64,000 nucleotides of DNA from positions 62,001 through 126,000 of the forward strand of contig CAXXQD010000016.1 of the NCBI GenBank assembly GCA_963677475.2. The letters run 5' to 3'. This document shows, piece by piece, positions 9,841-18,771 of the stretch. How positions within the stretch are numbered: position 1 is the stretch's first letter; each line of letters opens with the position of its first letter. Position numbers and translations under genes: made by a program. The notes under the pieces were generated by a model. That model made no database searches and was not told the origin of the DNA. It was given only the letters and a program-made list of their open reading frames with translations. The DNA is from JABMQB01 sp963677475 (GTDB lineage: Bacteria > Bacteroidota > Bacteroidia > Bacteroidales > Prolixibacteraceae).

Positions 9841-11019
9841 ATGAGGAAATATCTTACACCGATAATCTTACTTATTTTGATTGTTGGATTCAGCAACTGT
9901 GACAATACCCAAAAGACTTCAGAAAAAAAATGGAGCATAAAAATGGCGGACGCAGTAATGAGCCGCTATGAAAAGCTTGCATTTTACAACGGAAGAACCA
10001 GGGCGGGCTGGTCTTACGATGTTGCATTACTTGGCTCTGCAATCGACAAATTAGGCAATGTAGATCCGAAATATTCTTTGTATATGCAGGAATTTATGGA
10101 TATGCTGGTGGATAGTACGGGCAATATTGAACGTTACAACATGGAGAATTATAATATTGACCTTATCCGGCCTGCAACGAACCTATTGACCTTGGCACAG
10201 CGCACAGGAGATAAAAAATACGAGTTGGCACTACCTCAGTTTATCAAACAGATGGAAAACCACCCAAAAACGGAATCTGGAGGATATTGGCATAAAAAAA
10301 GGTACACCTGGCAAATGTGGTTAGATGGGATTTATATGGGATCCCCATTTCTTGCCCAGTATGCAAAAATTTATAATCAACCTGAGTGGTTCGATGTGGT
10401 TTCGCATCAAATCATTTTGATCTATGAAAAGACTTTAGATCCCAAAACAGAGCTTTTGTACCATGCATGGGACGAAAGCAGAGAACAAAAGTGGAGCAAC
10501 CCGGAAACCGGGCAGTCACCCCATTTTTGGAGTCGGGCAATAGGTTGGTACATGATGGCAATTGTTGACGTTCTTGATTATTTCCCTGAGGATCACCCAA
10601 AACGAAATAAAATTGTTCATATATTTCAGAAAACTGCTGAAGCCCTTAAAAACGCAAGAAATGAAAAAAGTGGCGTTTGGCACCAAATTTTAGACATGGG
10701 GGGCATGGAAGGCAATTACCTGGAAGGTTCAGGATCTGCCATGTATACATATGCCTTTGCAAAAGGGGCTAAGAAGGGATATTTGGATGCTTCTTATTTT
10801 GACGTAGCCAACTCTGCCTTTGATGGCATGCTAAAGACTTTTATTATATCTGGTGATGATGGGCTCCCAAGCATGAAAAACATATGTGGATCGTGTGGGT
10901 TGGGTGGAAATCCTTACCGGGATGGTTCATACGAGTATTACATCAACGAACGAATCGTCACAAACGACAGTAAAGGCGTTGCCCCTTTTATTTTGGCTGC
11001 AATAGAACTTGACAGATAA
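9841..11019 (+). CDS. GH105/GH88-type unsaturated glucuronyl/rhamnogalacturonyl hydrolase, lipoprotein
   Basis: An (alpha/alpha)6-barrel enzyme of the YteR/GH105 type, which hydrates and releases the unsaturated uronic acid left at the non-reducing end by lyases, for example unsaturated GalA-Rha from rhamnogalacturonan. I place the start at 9841, not 33 bases upstream, because MRKYLTPIILLILI..FSNC is a clean lipoprotein signal with the lipid-acceptor Cys at about residue 20. D162 in WLDGIYMGSP matches the catalytic Asp region of the family, and HFWSRAIGW and WHQILD are other family landmarks. Length (392 residues) is normal. It is followed after 18 bp by the CotH-like gene, suggesting an operon. 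An operator and a candidate promoter lie upstream. Confidence 0.9.
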   Translation: MRKYLTPIILLILIVGFSNCDNTQKTSEKKWSIKMADAVMSRYEKLAFYNGRTRAGWSYDVALLGSAIDKLGNVDPKYSLYMQEFMDMLVDSTGNIERYNMENYNIDLIRPATNLLTLAQRTGDKKYELALPQFIKQMENHPKTESGGYWHKKRYTWQMWLDGIYMGSPFLAQYAKIYNQPEWFDVVSHQIILIYEKTLDPKTELLYHAWDESREQKWSNPETGQSPHFWSRAIGWYMMAIVDVLDYFPEDHPKRNKIVHIFQKTAEALKNARNEKSGVWHQILDMGGMEGNYLEGSGSAMYTYAFAKGAKKGYLDASYFDVANSAFDGMLKTFIISGDDGLPSMKNICGSCGLGGNPYRDGSYEYYINERIVTNDSKGVAPFILAAIELDR

Positions 11020-11037
11020 ACTAAATAACCTACTTTT

Positions 11038-13770
11038 ATGATGACTTATTCTAACCTACTAAAGAAATTCTTTTTTCTTTTTTTATTTATTTCAGCAAAC
11101 AATATTTTTGCTGATAGTAACACAATCATGATCACCGAATTTATGGCAATCAATTCAAATATACTTGCCGATGAAGATGGTGAACACCCTGATTGGATAG
11201 AAATTTATAATCCGGGAGATAACAGCGTAAACCTTGACGGATGGTTTTTAACAGATAAGGATGATGACCTAAAAAAATGGGAATTCCCTGCCATTAGTAT
11301 CAATTCACATGCATATATGGTCATTTTTGCATCCGACAAAGACAAAAATGACCCCTCAAAAAATTTGCATACGAATTTCAAGCTGTCCGGATCAGGTGAA
11401 TTTTTAGCAATATGTGAACCCGATGGTACAATATCACATTCGTATAGCCCAGCGTTTCCGGCACAACGGCAGGATGTATCATACGGCTTATATCAAGGAC
11501 AGGAAGTGTTTTTCTCCAGCCCTACCCCGGGATCAGAAAACACCTTTGGAAGCCTTCCATTTGCTCCAAATTTTAGCATGACCCGTGGTTTCTACGAATC
11601 GCCAATCGATGTTTCACTATCTGCTCCGGGAAATAGTGGAACCATTTATTATACCCTCGACGGAACCCGTCCAACAAAAACCACTGGAACTGTTTATAGC
11701 GGTCCAATCCATATTACAAAAACTACCCCGCTTAGTGTTGCAACCATAAACTCATCGAACGTTAGCAGCGAAATAATAACACAATCTTATTGGTTTTTGG
11801 AAGATATTTTAAAACAATCCAACTCGCCTGTAGGATATCCATCAGATTGGAAAATGGCTTCGAGTTCAGCATCCATTCCGGCAGATTATGAAATGGATCA
11901 AGAAATATGTGAATCTTCCGAATATAAAAACCAAATGGAAGAAGCAATGACCACCATACCTTCAATGAATATTGTTACCACAATAGATTATCTGTTTAAC
12001 GATGAAAACGATGCAAATAATGGAGGCATTTATATTTATACCGGTAAACCAAATGGCACTGGAGCTAACTGGGTTCGCCCTACCTCGGTGGAATATTACG
12101 ATCCGCAAAATGGACAGGAGTTTCAAATAAACTGCCGCTTAAAGCTCCATGGTGGAAATAGTAGAAATCCGGGAAATAGCCCAAAACATGGATTCGAATT
12201 AACGTTCAGTTCTTCCTATGGTCCTTCAAAACTAAATTTTAATCTTTTCGATGAGAAAGGTGCCACCAATGAGTTTAACAACCTGGTATTAAGGGGAGGT
12301 TACAATTATACCTGGATAAAAAACAATCCTACGCAGCGCGCTGATGCACAGGGGCTACAAGATCCTTGGGCGAAACAAACCCAGTTAGATATGGGGAAAA
12401 CATCGGGACATGAAAAATTTGTTCACTTATATATTAATGGATTGTATTGGGGGATGTATAACCTTGCCGAGAAATATACCAATGATTTCTTTGAATCGTA
12501 CATGAAGGGTGATGAAGAAGATTTTGATATTGTAAAGGAAAAACAAGTAGTAACATCGGGGAATATCAATGCTTTTAATAACCTTATTTCCCAGATGAAC
12601 AATAATTTGTCCAACAATGCAAATTATCAAAGACTTCAGGGCAAAAACCCGGATGGATCGGTAAATACATCGTATTCCAATTTATTGGATTTGGATAATT
12701 ACATTGATTATATGCTTATAAATTATTATGTGGGAAATGGCGATTGGAACAAAAACAATTGGGTGATGGCCAGAAACCGTGTTTCTAACGAAGCTGGATT
12801 TCGATTTGTTTGTTGGGATGTTGAAACAGCGATGACCGATCTCCAAAAAGATTTAGTCTCGGAAGATGGTGATAATAGAAACCCAATGTCATTTATCAGA
12901 TATTTAACAAGAAATAACGATTTTAAGGTCATGCTTTCCGACCGCATTCAAAAGCACATGATTACCAAAGGTGGTGCACTTACGCCTGAAGAAGCAATCA
13001 AAAGGTACCAGGCACTTGCAGATGAAGTTGACATGCCAATTATTGCAGAATCAGCACGCTGGGGGGATTACAGAAAAGATGTTGCCCCATCTGACGAAGT
13101 CCGTAAACTTTATACCAAAAATGGGGACTGGATCCCAAGAAAAGAGGAATTAATAAATAGTTATTTCCCAAACAGGACTGATATAGTTATTCAACAGCTC
13201 AAAAACAAGGGTTATTTCCCTGATCTGGCTGCGCCTGTTTTTACACATGACAGTGGCACGCTCGCTTCAGGTTTTAATTTAGGAATTACAAGCGAAGAGG
13301 GTACTATTTATTATACCCTGGATAAATCAGATCCGCGCGAAGAAATTACTTCAAACATTGCATCCCTCGCTCAACTTTATAGTGGATTAATCGCAATTAA
13401 CGAAGATGTAACCGTTAAAGCGCGCACAAAATCAGGTAGTCAGTGGTCACCAATGGCAGTTGCCAAATTCAAAATTGGGTTCCCAACAGCTAGTCCGGTT
13501 ATTGAGAAACAAACTGACTTATTTGCAGGCAATTACCCAAATCCGTTCAAAGAAACTACAAAGATATTCTTCACGCTTCCAACCGAAGGCGATGTACAGA
13601 TTGATATCATTGGTATTGATGGCAGGATAATCAGTAATATTTATGATGGATTTATGCCAAGTGGTTACAATACTGTAGATTGGAATCCACAATCCAATGA
13701 ACGTGGTTTATTCCTTTACAAAATAAAGTTTAACGACAAGCATTTCTTTGGAAAAATCTTACGACATTAA
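11038..13770 (+). CDS. Secreted lamin-tail / CotH-kinase-like protein with T9SS sorting domain
   Basis: This is a 910-residue mosaic. It starts with a signal peptide (1-25, ending NNIFA), then a lamin-tail domain (about 28-145: ITEFMA, PDWIEIYN, LDGWFLTD). A chitobiase C-terminal-type domain follows (about 180-250: GTIYYTLDGTRPT). The CotH kinase-like domain spans about 300-700 (LKLHGGNSR, VHLYINGLYWGMYNL, FVCWDVETAM). A second IYYTLD chitobiase-type domain lies at about 735-815, and a T9SS type A domain at about 830-910 (NYPNPF near the start, FLYKI near the end). CotH proteins are atypical protein kinases in spores; the role in secreted bacterial versions is unknown. Cotranscription with GH105 suggests surface attachment to, or modification of, the glycan machinery. 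A strong bidirectional hairpin follows the stop. Confidence 0.88.
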   Translation: MMTYSNLLKKFFFLFLFISANNIFADSNTIMITEFMAINSNILADEDGEHPDWIEIYNPGDNSVNLDGWFLTDKDDDLKKWEFPAISINSHAYMVIFASDKDKNDPSKNLHTNFKLSGSGEFLAICEPDGTISHSYSPAFPAQRQDVSYGLYQGQEVFFSSPTPGSENTFGSLPFAPNFSMTRGFYESPIDVSLSAPGNSGTIYYTLDGTRPTKTTGTVYSGPIHITKTTPLSVATINSSNVSSEIITQSYWFLEDILKQSNSPVGYPSDWKMASSSASIPADYEMDQEICESSEYKNQMEEAMTTIPSMNIVTTIDYLFNDENDANNGGIYIYTGKPNGTGANWVRPTSVEYYDPQNGQEFQINCRLKLHGGNSRNPGNSPKHGFELTFSSSYGPSKLNFNLFDEKGATNEFNNLVLRGGYNYTWIKNNPTQRADAQGLQDPWAKQTQLDMGKTSGHEKFVHLYINGLYWGMYNLAEKYTNDFFESYMKGDEEDFDIVKEKQVVTSGNINAFNNLISQMNNNLSNNANYQRLQGKNPDGSVNTSYSNLLDLDNYIDYMLINYYVGNGDWNKNNWVMARNRVSNEAGFRFVCWDVETAMTDLQKDLVSEDGDNRNPMSFIRYLTRNNDFKVMLSDRIQKHMITKGGALTPEEAIKRYQALADEVDMPIIAESARWGDYRKDVAPSDEVRKLYTKNGDWIPRKEELINSYFPNRTDIVIQQLKNKGYFPDLAAPVFTHDSGTLASGFNLGITSEEGTIYYTLDKSDPREEITSNIASLAQLYSGLIAINEDVTVKARTKSGSQWSPMAVAKFKIGFPTASPVIEKQTDLFAGNYPNPFKETTKIFFTLPTEGDVQIDIIGIDGRIISNIYDGFMPSGYNTVDWNPQSNERGLFLYKIKFNDKHFFGKILRH

Positions 13771-13791
13771 TATCTCCAACTTGATAAATAA

Positions 13792-13828
13792 AAAAACGAG
13801 CTCTGAAATTAATTTCAGGCTCGTTTTT
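13792..13828. terminator. Bidirectional intrinsic terminator
   Basis: A long inverted repeat pairs AAAAACGAGC with GCTCGTTTTT around an inner CTGAAAT/ATTTCAG stem with one bulged base. It is A-rich on the left and T-rich on the right, and sits between the convergent ends of the CotH-like gene and the BASS transporter, so it can serve both strands. Confidence 0.85.
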
Positions 13829-13873
13829 CATTTTATCCTATCTTAAAATCTTAGCTTTTAAAGCAAAACTAAA

Positions 13874-15145
13874 TTAATCTTCTACCTTTCGTTTTCTCCA
13901 GTAATTCCCGAGAATAGAACCGGAAATATTCATCCAGGGGCTAAATACCGCGGCTGCCAGACCGAGCGTTGCCAGTTTTCCCATTACACCAGCCAATCCT
14001 GAAGCCATTCCTCCATTTTGAAGCCCAACTTCAAGGGCAACCGTTCTGCACGAATTTTTATCCAAGCCTAAAGCCCTACTGATCCAATAGCCAAAAGTAT
14101 AGCCCAATGAATTATGCATGATGGATGCCAACAACATGAACAAGCCAATAGCCATTATATTCTCGCGACTGGCGGCAGTGGTTACTACCGTAAAATAAAC
14201 AATGCCAAACATCGACACTTTAGGCATGAAACCGCGTATTTTTGGAAATAATTCTGTAGCATGGTAATATAGTTTCCCGATGATTACCGCGCCTGATAAA
14301 AAGCTTGAAAGTTGAATGGCTACCATTAGCCCATCCGACAAATTTGCATCCATCACTTTCCAAAGCCCGAAAACCTGTACCAATAACCAAACAATAGCAA
14401 TAATAAACGCTACATTGATCTTTTTGATCCACGAATTCAATTCTAATTTGTACACATCATAAAGCATGGCTGCACCAATTGGAACTATAACGATTTTAAT
14501 GATTTGAATACACATATCAAGAAAATTCACCTCCACATAGGTACCCGCTAGCATTTTCATAAGAAAAGGGGTCATAACCGGCGCAAACAAGGTTGCAACG
14601 GCGGTAAGAGTGACTGAAAGAGGAAGGTTTGCTTTGGCAAGATAGACCATCACGTTTGAAGCCAATCCGCTGGAACAAGAACCTATTAAAATAATTCCTG
14701 CAGCTATCTCCGGCTCAAAGTCAAATATCCTTGTTAAAATGTAGCCAACTATTGGCATTATTGAAAATTGGCATATAATACCTACAAGAACGCCTCGCCC
14801 CATTGTTTTAATATTTAAAAAATCGCGGATACTCATTTGGGTACCCATTCCAAACATAACCAATTGAACGACAAAAAGGATTACCCATTTATTACGGAGG
14901 TCGAAATTGCCCCATGATAAAAATGCCGATGGATAAATCATACCACAAACAATAGTCACAATTATCCAGGCAGTATATTGATAGTTTTTAAGTGCAGAAA
15001 CCGATCTTATCCCTATTGTTAATGTAACTGCAGCTACCACTGCCAAAGGCTTTACAAAGTCGTTTAAATTAAATACAAACGATACCAGAAGCAAAACAAC
15101 AGAAGCGAATCCGAGTGCTAAAACATATTTTTGGTATTTTTCCAT
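13874..15145 (-). CDS. Bile acid:sodium symporter (BASS/SBF) family transporter
   Basis: A hydrophobic protein of about 423 residues with around ten transmembrane segments. Conserved BASS features include FGMGTQMSIRDF in an early helix, IGSCSSGLASN in the first core crossover and ALEVGLQNGGMASG in the second. The family carries organic anions with sodium; bacterial members take up pantoate, pyruvate, bile acids or similar carboxylates. An N-terminal extension of about 80 residues with two or three extra helices precedes the core. The ATG at 15145 follows directly after the stop of the racemase-like gene (a GTG at 15148 is also possible), so the two are cotranscribed and probably act on the same carboxylate. 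The substrate cannot be told from the sequence; a sugar acid would fit the locus. Confidence 0.85.
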   Translation of the reverse strand: MEKYQKYVLALGFASVVLLLVSFVFNLNDFVKPLAVVAAVTLTIGIRSVSALKNYQYTAWIIVTIVCGMIYPSAFLSWGNFDLRNKWVILFVVQLVMFGMGTQMSIRDFLNIKTMGRGVLVGIICQFSIMPIVGYILTRIFDFEPEIAAGIILIGSCSSGLASNVMVYLAKANLPLSVTLTAVATLFAPVMTPFLMKMLAGTYVEVNFLDMCIQIIKIVIVPIGAAMLYDVYKLELNSWIKKINVAFIIAIVWLLVQVFGLWKVMDANLSDGLMVAIQLSSFLSGAVIIGKLYYHATELFPKIRGFMPKVSMFGIVYFTVVTTAASRENIMAIGLFMLLASIMHNSLGYTFGYWISRALGLDKNSCRTVALEVGLQNGGMASGLAGVMGKLATLGLAAAVFSPWMNISGSILGNYWRKRKVED

Positions 15146-15148
15146 CAC

Positions 15149-15811
15149 CTACAAAATATTTACGAGATACTCCATTGCAAGCTCCGGACTGGTTAAAATC
15201 GGTACTTTTTTGTCTTCTTCTGCAAGTTGGTCCACCACCCTTGCCATGGATGCCTGTGCCAATAAAATAACATCCACCTTTTGTGATAATTCTTTCAATG
15301 CTGCAGCTACTTTTTTATCGTGTATTTCTGGTTTTCCACCCATCAATGCATCAAAAGCCCCTTCGCATAATTTCGAGGTAAGTTCAATTTCTTTTCCTGC
15401 AACAATAGCCCTTCTTCTTACCAAGTCGCTGGTTGGTTCAAGTGTTGTTGGCAAGGTTGCCACTACACCAATTTTTGTACCCATTTGGACAGCTTTATCG
15501 GCCATTGGTTGGTCAACGCGCAATACAGGCACTTTTGTGAGCGAAGCTGAACTTTCAACCGCCGCCCCAATGGATGAGCACGTAACTAAAATAAAGTCGG
15601 CTCCGGCTGCCTCCGCCGACCCAACATAGTCCACTACCCTACGCGAAGTATCCGGGGTCATTTCACCACGTTCAATGGTGTTTTTGATCAGGCTGTCGTC
15701 AACAATATTAAATACTTTTAAATTTTTATCCGAAAGGTATTTATCGATTAAGCCCTGAAATACAGGCACAAGTGTTGCCGATGTATGAATTAGTCCAAGT
15801 GTTTTAGCCAT
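15149..15811 (-). CDS. Asp/Glu/hydantoin racemase superfamily protein with one catalytic Cys
   Basis: A 220-residue cytoplasmic protein of the aspartate/glutamate racemase superfamily. Members use two cysteines, one per half, to exchange a proton at the carbon next to a carboxylate. The first is present at C78 (LVTCSS). In the second half, where a Cys is expected near residue 187, the sequence reads LLAQASM, so A187 replaces it. A Cys at 149 (KLCEGAF) is outside the usual position. One-cysteine members such as arylmalonate decarboxylase do other chemistry (decarboxylation, isomerisation), so a plain racemase function is doubtful. It is directly followed by the BASS transporter. The natural substrate is unknown; a carboxylic acid derived from sugar breakdown is a reasonable guess. 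Confidence 0.8.
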   Translation of the reverse strand: MAKTLGLIHTSATLVPVFQGLIDKYLSDKNLKVFNIVDDSLIKNTIERGEMTPDTSRRVVDYVGSAEAAGADFILVTCSSIGAAVESSASLTKVPVLRVDQPMADKAVQMGTKIGVVATLPTTLEPTSDLVRRRAIVAGKEIELTSKLCEGAFDALMGGKPEIHDKKVAAALKELSQKVDVILLAQASMARVVDQLAEEDKKVPILTSPELAMEYLVNIL

Positions 15812-15882
15812 AGTCTTTAGTTTTATTTTTTTGTCTGTTTAATTTTAATTTGTTTAGAATAGGAACCTTAAAAGTCCATCTT

Positions 15883-18213
15883 TTAATAATCCATCATAAA
15901 CTCGATATCGTTTTTTCTGGACTCCGGATAAACCGATAAGAGTTCCACTTTTCCATTCGTCATTTTTGCTTCAATTGTTGTATTTCCGGGTGCGTTTAAT
16001 TTAAATTGCACATCCCAGGCTTTTGGCCAAGTTGGAAAAAGAAGGATTTTATTACCAATGGTTTGCAGGAGCATTTCCTGAATACCGATCATTCCTGAGC
16101 CTCCCCAATTGTGGTCGGGTACCCAATCCATGCCAGGTCCCCAAAATGCAGGGAACCTCCTACCCGAATCCTGAAGTTTTAGCACAGTTAAACCTGTAGC
16201 TTCATCAATAAGCCCCAAGCGCGCAGCAAAAATATTGTATTGCTTCCATCCCTCATGGCTCTTAAACTTAATCACATCCGGATCATAGAGGTAAGTATTT
16301 TGGGCAATTTCCAAATCCGGTTTCCCAACACCATAAATATTCCAAGGGAATACAGGGTATAACTGTGGGGCTTCGGTATTGTTAAGTCGTTCCCAAACTT
16401 GTGCCGGGGCGATGGTTTTATGCCCTTTATGTTCGGTAAAACTTATAGGTGGGATTTTAGCAAGAAATGTTTCCCATTTATTTCGCTTATCCTGGTTTAA
16501 ATATTCTTCAGGCAGTTGCAGCAGACCTTCTGTTACCCTTTTCAATGCGACGATCGTAGATGTGGCATTATATGCCATTTTATAAGTTTCACAAGATGAA
16601 CCGGGATAAAACACCAAATGCCCATTCTGATCCAGGGTTTTAATCCCACGCTTTTTAGCAAGCCAAGTATAATGTTCATCAAAAAAAGTGAGGCAACTTT
16701 CAATAAATGGGATGTATTCAGAGATTTCTACCCCCTGATATGCATGCAATTGAAGCGCCATCCAGCAAAACTCCAAAGATGTATCCCATTGGTATTCCAG
16801 CCAGGCATTGTAGGTCATTCCCGGATCAAAATCTTCCGGGCGGTACCATCCGTATTCACTGGGGTTTGGAAGACCAAAATTTTCGATCTGTTCGGTAAAA
16901 CACGCCCCTTTATGCCCCCAATAGTACTCGCTCCTTAATTCTGCATTTCGTACTATTCGTTTATAAAAATCCAACTGGGTTTTCATTAGGTCAAAATCAC
17001 CTGATTTAAGCATGGGGAAATAAACCAAACGCTGGTTCTGAGCCGTAAAAGTCCCTCCACCCCAGTTCCTAAAATCGGGGGTAAATGCCCTGTCCTTATT
17101 GGTAAATTCAGGATCGTAAGTAAACAATCCGCCATTAAATTTTGTGGGGTATTCTCCAAAGGCATTGCACCCAAGCATATACCTAAACAACTGATAGTTA
17201 CGTCCTACCTGCCATTCTGGCGAATTTTCTTCTGTTTTTTCAGGATCAATACTGATATAGCTCCTTTTCCAATAGTCCTCCCACCATTTCAAGGTATTGT
17301 TTCGTGCCTGTTTATCTGGATATGCTTCGATAAAACTTTCCAAACCGGAAATCCAGGAAGTGCTGCTTTCTGTTTTATCAGTATGAAGATAAACTTCGAG
17401 CTTGTGTTTTTTGGATGGGGATTTGCTTTTTAGCATCCACGCCTTAAAGTTCGTTGAAAGGTATTTCCCTTCAGACATGCCATTGGCAACCAGGTTATCA
17501 CCTATTATTTTTCCACCAAAAGTCAGGTTTTTTAACGGATCGAACATTTGGTCTTTAACCGCATCCAGTTTTTGTTGATGAACACTTACGTCAAATATGG
17601 TCTCGCCCTTGTTCCGATGATAAAAAGTAATGGCATTGTCTGTAAATGCAACACTGTCTTTTTTTATTTGAAGCCCCTTTGGTGGTGCCCATTTATAGGA
17701 ATTCCCAAAACTTTCATTTTGTTGGAGGACTCGGTCATCGGAGCGCCAATTTTCATAGGAAACATCCATGCTTGATTTTTGGCTTCCAGCAATTTCCAAA
17801 TGAATTACAGGAGAAAATACATCAACCCAGCACAAAACATCAACAGAATGGTTTCCCTTACTTCCGGAAATTTTTACACAGCCTTCTTTTAAGTCCAGTT
17901 CCTGCTTAAAACTCCCATTTTCGAATGGATTTGGTGATAATTTAACGCGAACCCTGCCAAGCTTCAACATGGTATTGTTCTCGTCGAAGGTGCCGCTACG
18001 TGCCATATAAAACATAAGGTCACCATTCTCCACCCACACATTTAAGCCAATATCGCCACCTCCACAAGGCATTGATTCGGAAGAATTCTGGCTTTGGGTA
18101 TCCCAAACGATGTTATAATCATCCAGATTTGGAATTTGGGACAGTACAACTTTACCGAAAAATATAGATAATATTAAAATGTAATATTTCATATCGATTG
18201 ATTTCATGTTCAT
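15883..18213 (-). CDS. DUF5703 / six-hairpin glycosidase-like exported protein (GH95-like layout)
   Basis: A 776-residue protein with a signal peptide (ending KVVLSQ; ATGs at 18213, 18207 and 18192 are all possible starts). An N-terminal beta-sandwich like that of the DUF5703 family follows: NIVWDTQSQNSSESMP, then the GGGDIGLNVW motif and the MARSGTFDEN loop. About residues 300-700 form an (alpha/alpha)6-barrel region (WWEDYWKRSYI, WDTSLEFCWMALQ, PVFPWNIYGVG). The C-terminal beta domain includes WGPGMDWVPDHNWGG and KILLFPTWPKAWDV, the arrangement seen in GH95 and related glycoside hydrolases. It probably acts on a deoxy-hexose or galactose-containing side chain in the periplasm. The specific activity is not assignable from sequence alone. 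Confidence 0.8.
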   Translation of the reverse strand: MNMKSIDMKYYILILSIFFGKVVLSQIPNLDDYNIVWDTQSQNSSESMPCGGGDIGLNVWVENGDLMFYMARSGTFDENNTMLKLGRVRVKLSPNPFENGSFKQELDLKEGCVKISGSKGNHSVDVLCWVDVFSPVIHLEIAGSQKSSMDVSYENWRSDDRVLQQNESFGNSYKWAPPKGLQIKKDSVAFTDNAITFYHRNKGETIFDVSVHQQKLDAVKDQMFDPLKNLTFGGKIIGDNLVANGMSEGKYLSTNFKAWMLKSKSPSKKHKLEVYLHTDKTESSTSWISGLESFIEAYPDKQARNNTLKWWEDYWKRSYISIDPEKTEENSPEWQVGRNYQLFRYMLGCNAFGEYPTKFNGGLFTYDPEFTNKDRAFTPDFRNWGGGTFTAQNQRLVYFPMLKSGDFDLMKTQLDFYKRIVRNAELRSEYYWGHKGACFTEQIENFGLPNPSEYGWYRPEDFDPGMTYNAWLEYQWDTSLEFCWMALQLHAYQGVEISEYIPFIESCLTFFDEHYTWLAKKRGIKTLDQNGHLVFYPGSSCETYKMAYNATSTIVALKRVTEGLLQLPEEYLNQDKRNKWETFLAKIPPISFTEHKGHKTIAPAQVWERLNNTEAPQLYPVFPWNIYGVGKPDLEIAQNTYLYDPDVIKFKSHEGWKQYNIFAARLGLIDEATGLTVLKLQDSGRRFPAFWGPGMDWVPDHNWGGSGMIGIQEMLLQTIGNKILLFPTWPKAWDVQFKLNAPGNTTIEAKMTNGKVELLSVYPESRKNDIEFMMDY

Positions 18214-18232
18214 TTTGCACTATTTATTTAAC

Positions 18233-18765
18233 CGCAAGGTCCGCAATGAATACGCAAAGATCGCTATTAACAATTATAAGTTATTGACTATTCGCTTAAT
18301 CCCATTTTTTATTAGTGCAACATTGAAGTTTATCAACATTCCTAATTTACAATCTGACAACTTCAAATATGTTAAAACTTGAGCCAAATGAACATCATTT
18401 AATGCTTCAACTGATTTTATTTCAATTATTACTTTGTCATCTACAATAATATCCAACCTATAACCTATTTCAAGCTTTACTTCCTCATAAACCAATGGAA
18501 GTGCCTTCTGCTTTTCAACTTTTAAGCCGTACTTTTTTAATTCGAAAAATAAGCATTCTTCATATGCACTTTCCAATAATCCAGGACCTAAAGCTTTATG
18601 AACTTTCAAGGCACAATCAAAAACTATTTTAGAAATTTCATTTTCGGTCATATTCTGCATTTAATTTTCATTGCTGTCTTTGCGATTTAACCTTGCGTCC
18701 TTTGCGTTTAAGGAATTTCCTAAAAGCCATATTGAGCGCAAAGTCCGCAAAGAATACGCTAAGAT
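18233..18765. repeat. Direct and inverted repeats framing the GxxExxY gene
   Basis: A 29-bp sequence at 18233-18261 (CGCAAGGTCCGCAATGAATA, continuing) recurs in direct orientation at 18737-18765 with three mismatches. A third, inverted relative at 18677-18710 contains CTTTGCG twice and TTGCGTCC. Together they bracket the small GxxExxY gene, so the whole 533-bp stretch looks like one inserted cassette. No transposase or target duplication is evident. Confidence 0.65.
18274..18660 (-). CDS. GxxExxY family protein
   Basis: A 128-residue protein with the family signature GLLESAY (residues about 27-33) and, further on, DIIVDDKVIIEIKS, the D...ExK arrangement of PD-(D/E)xK nuclease-like folds. LAQVLTYLKL and LGMLINFN are other family landmarks. 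The biological role of the family is unknown; it is widespread and scattered in Bacteroidota and other phyla, and genes of this type commonly turn up as solitary mobile-looking insertions. Here it is bracketed by CGCAAAG-type repeats and lies between a glycosidase and a broken aminotransferase, with no functional link to either. Confidence 0.9.
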   Translation of the reverse strand: MQNMTENEISKIVFDCALKVHKALGPGLLESAYEECLFFELKKYGLKVEKQKALPLVYEEVKLEIGYRLDIIVDDKVIIEIKSVEALNDVHLAQVLTYLKLSDCKLGMLINFNVALIKNGIKRIVNNL

Positions 18766-18771
18766 TAAACT

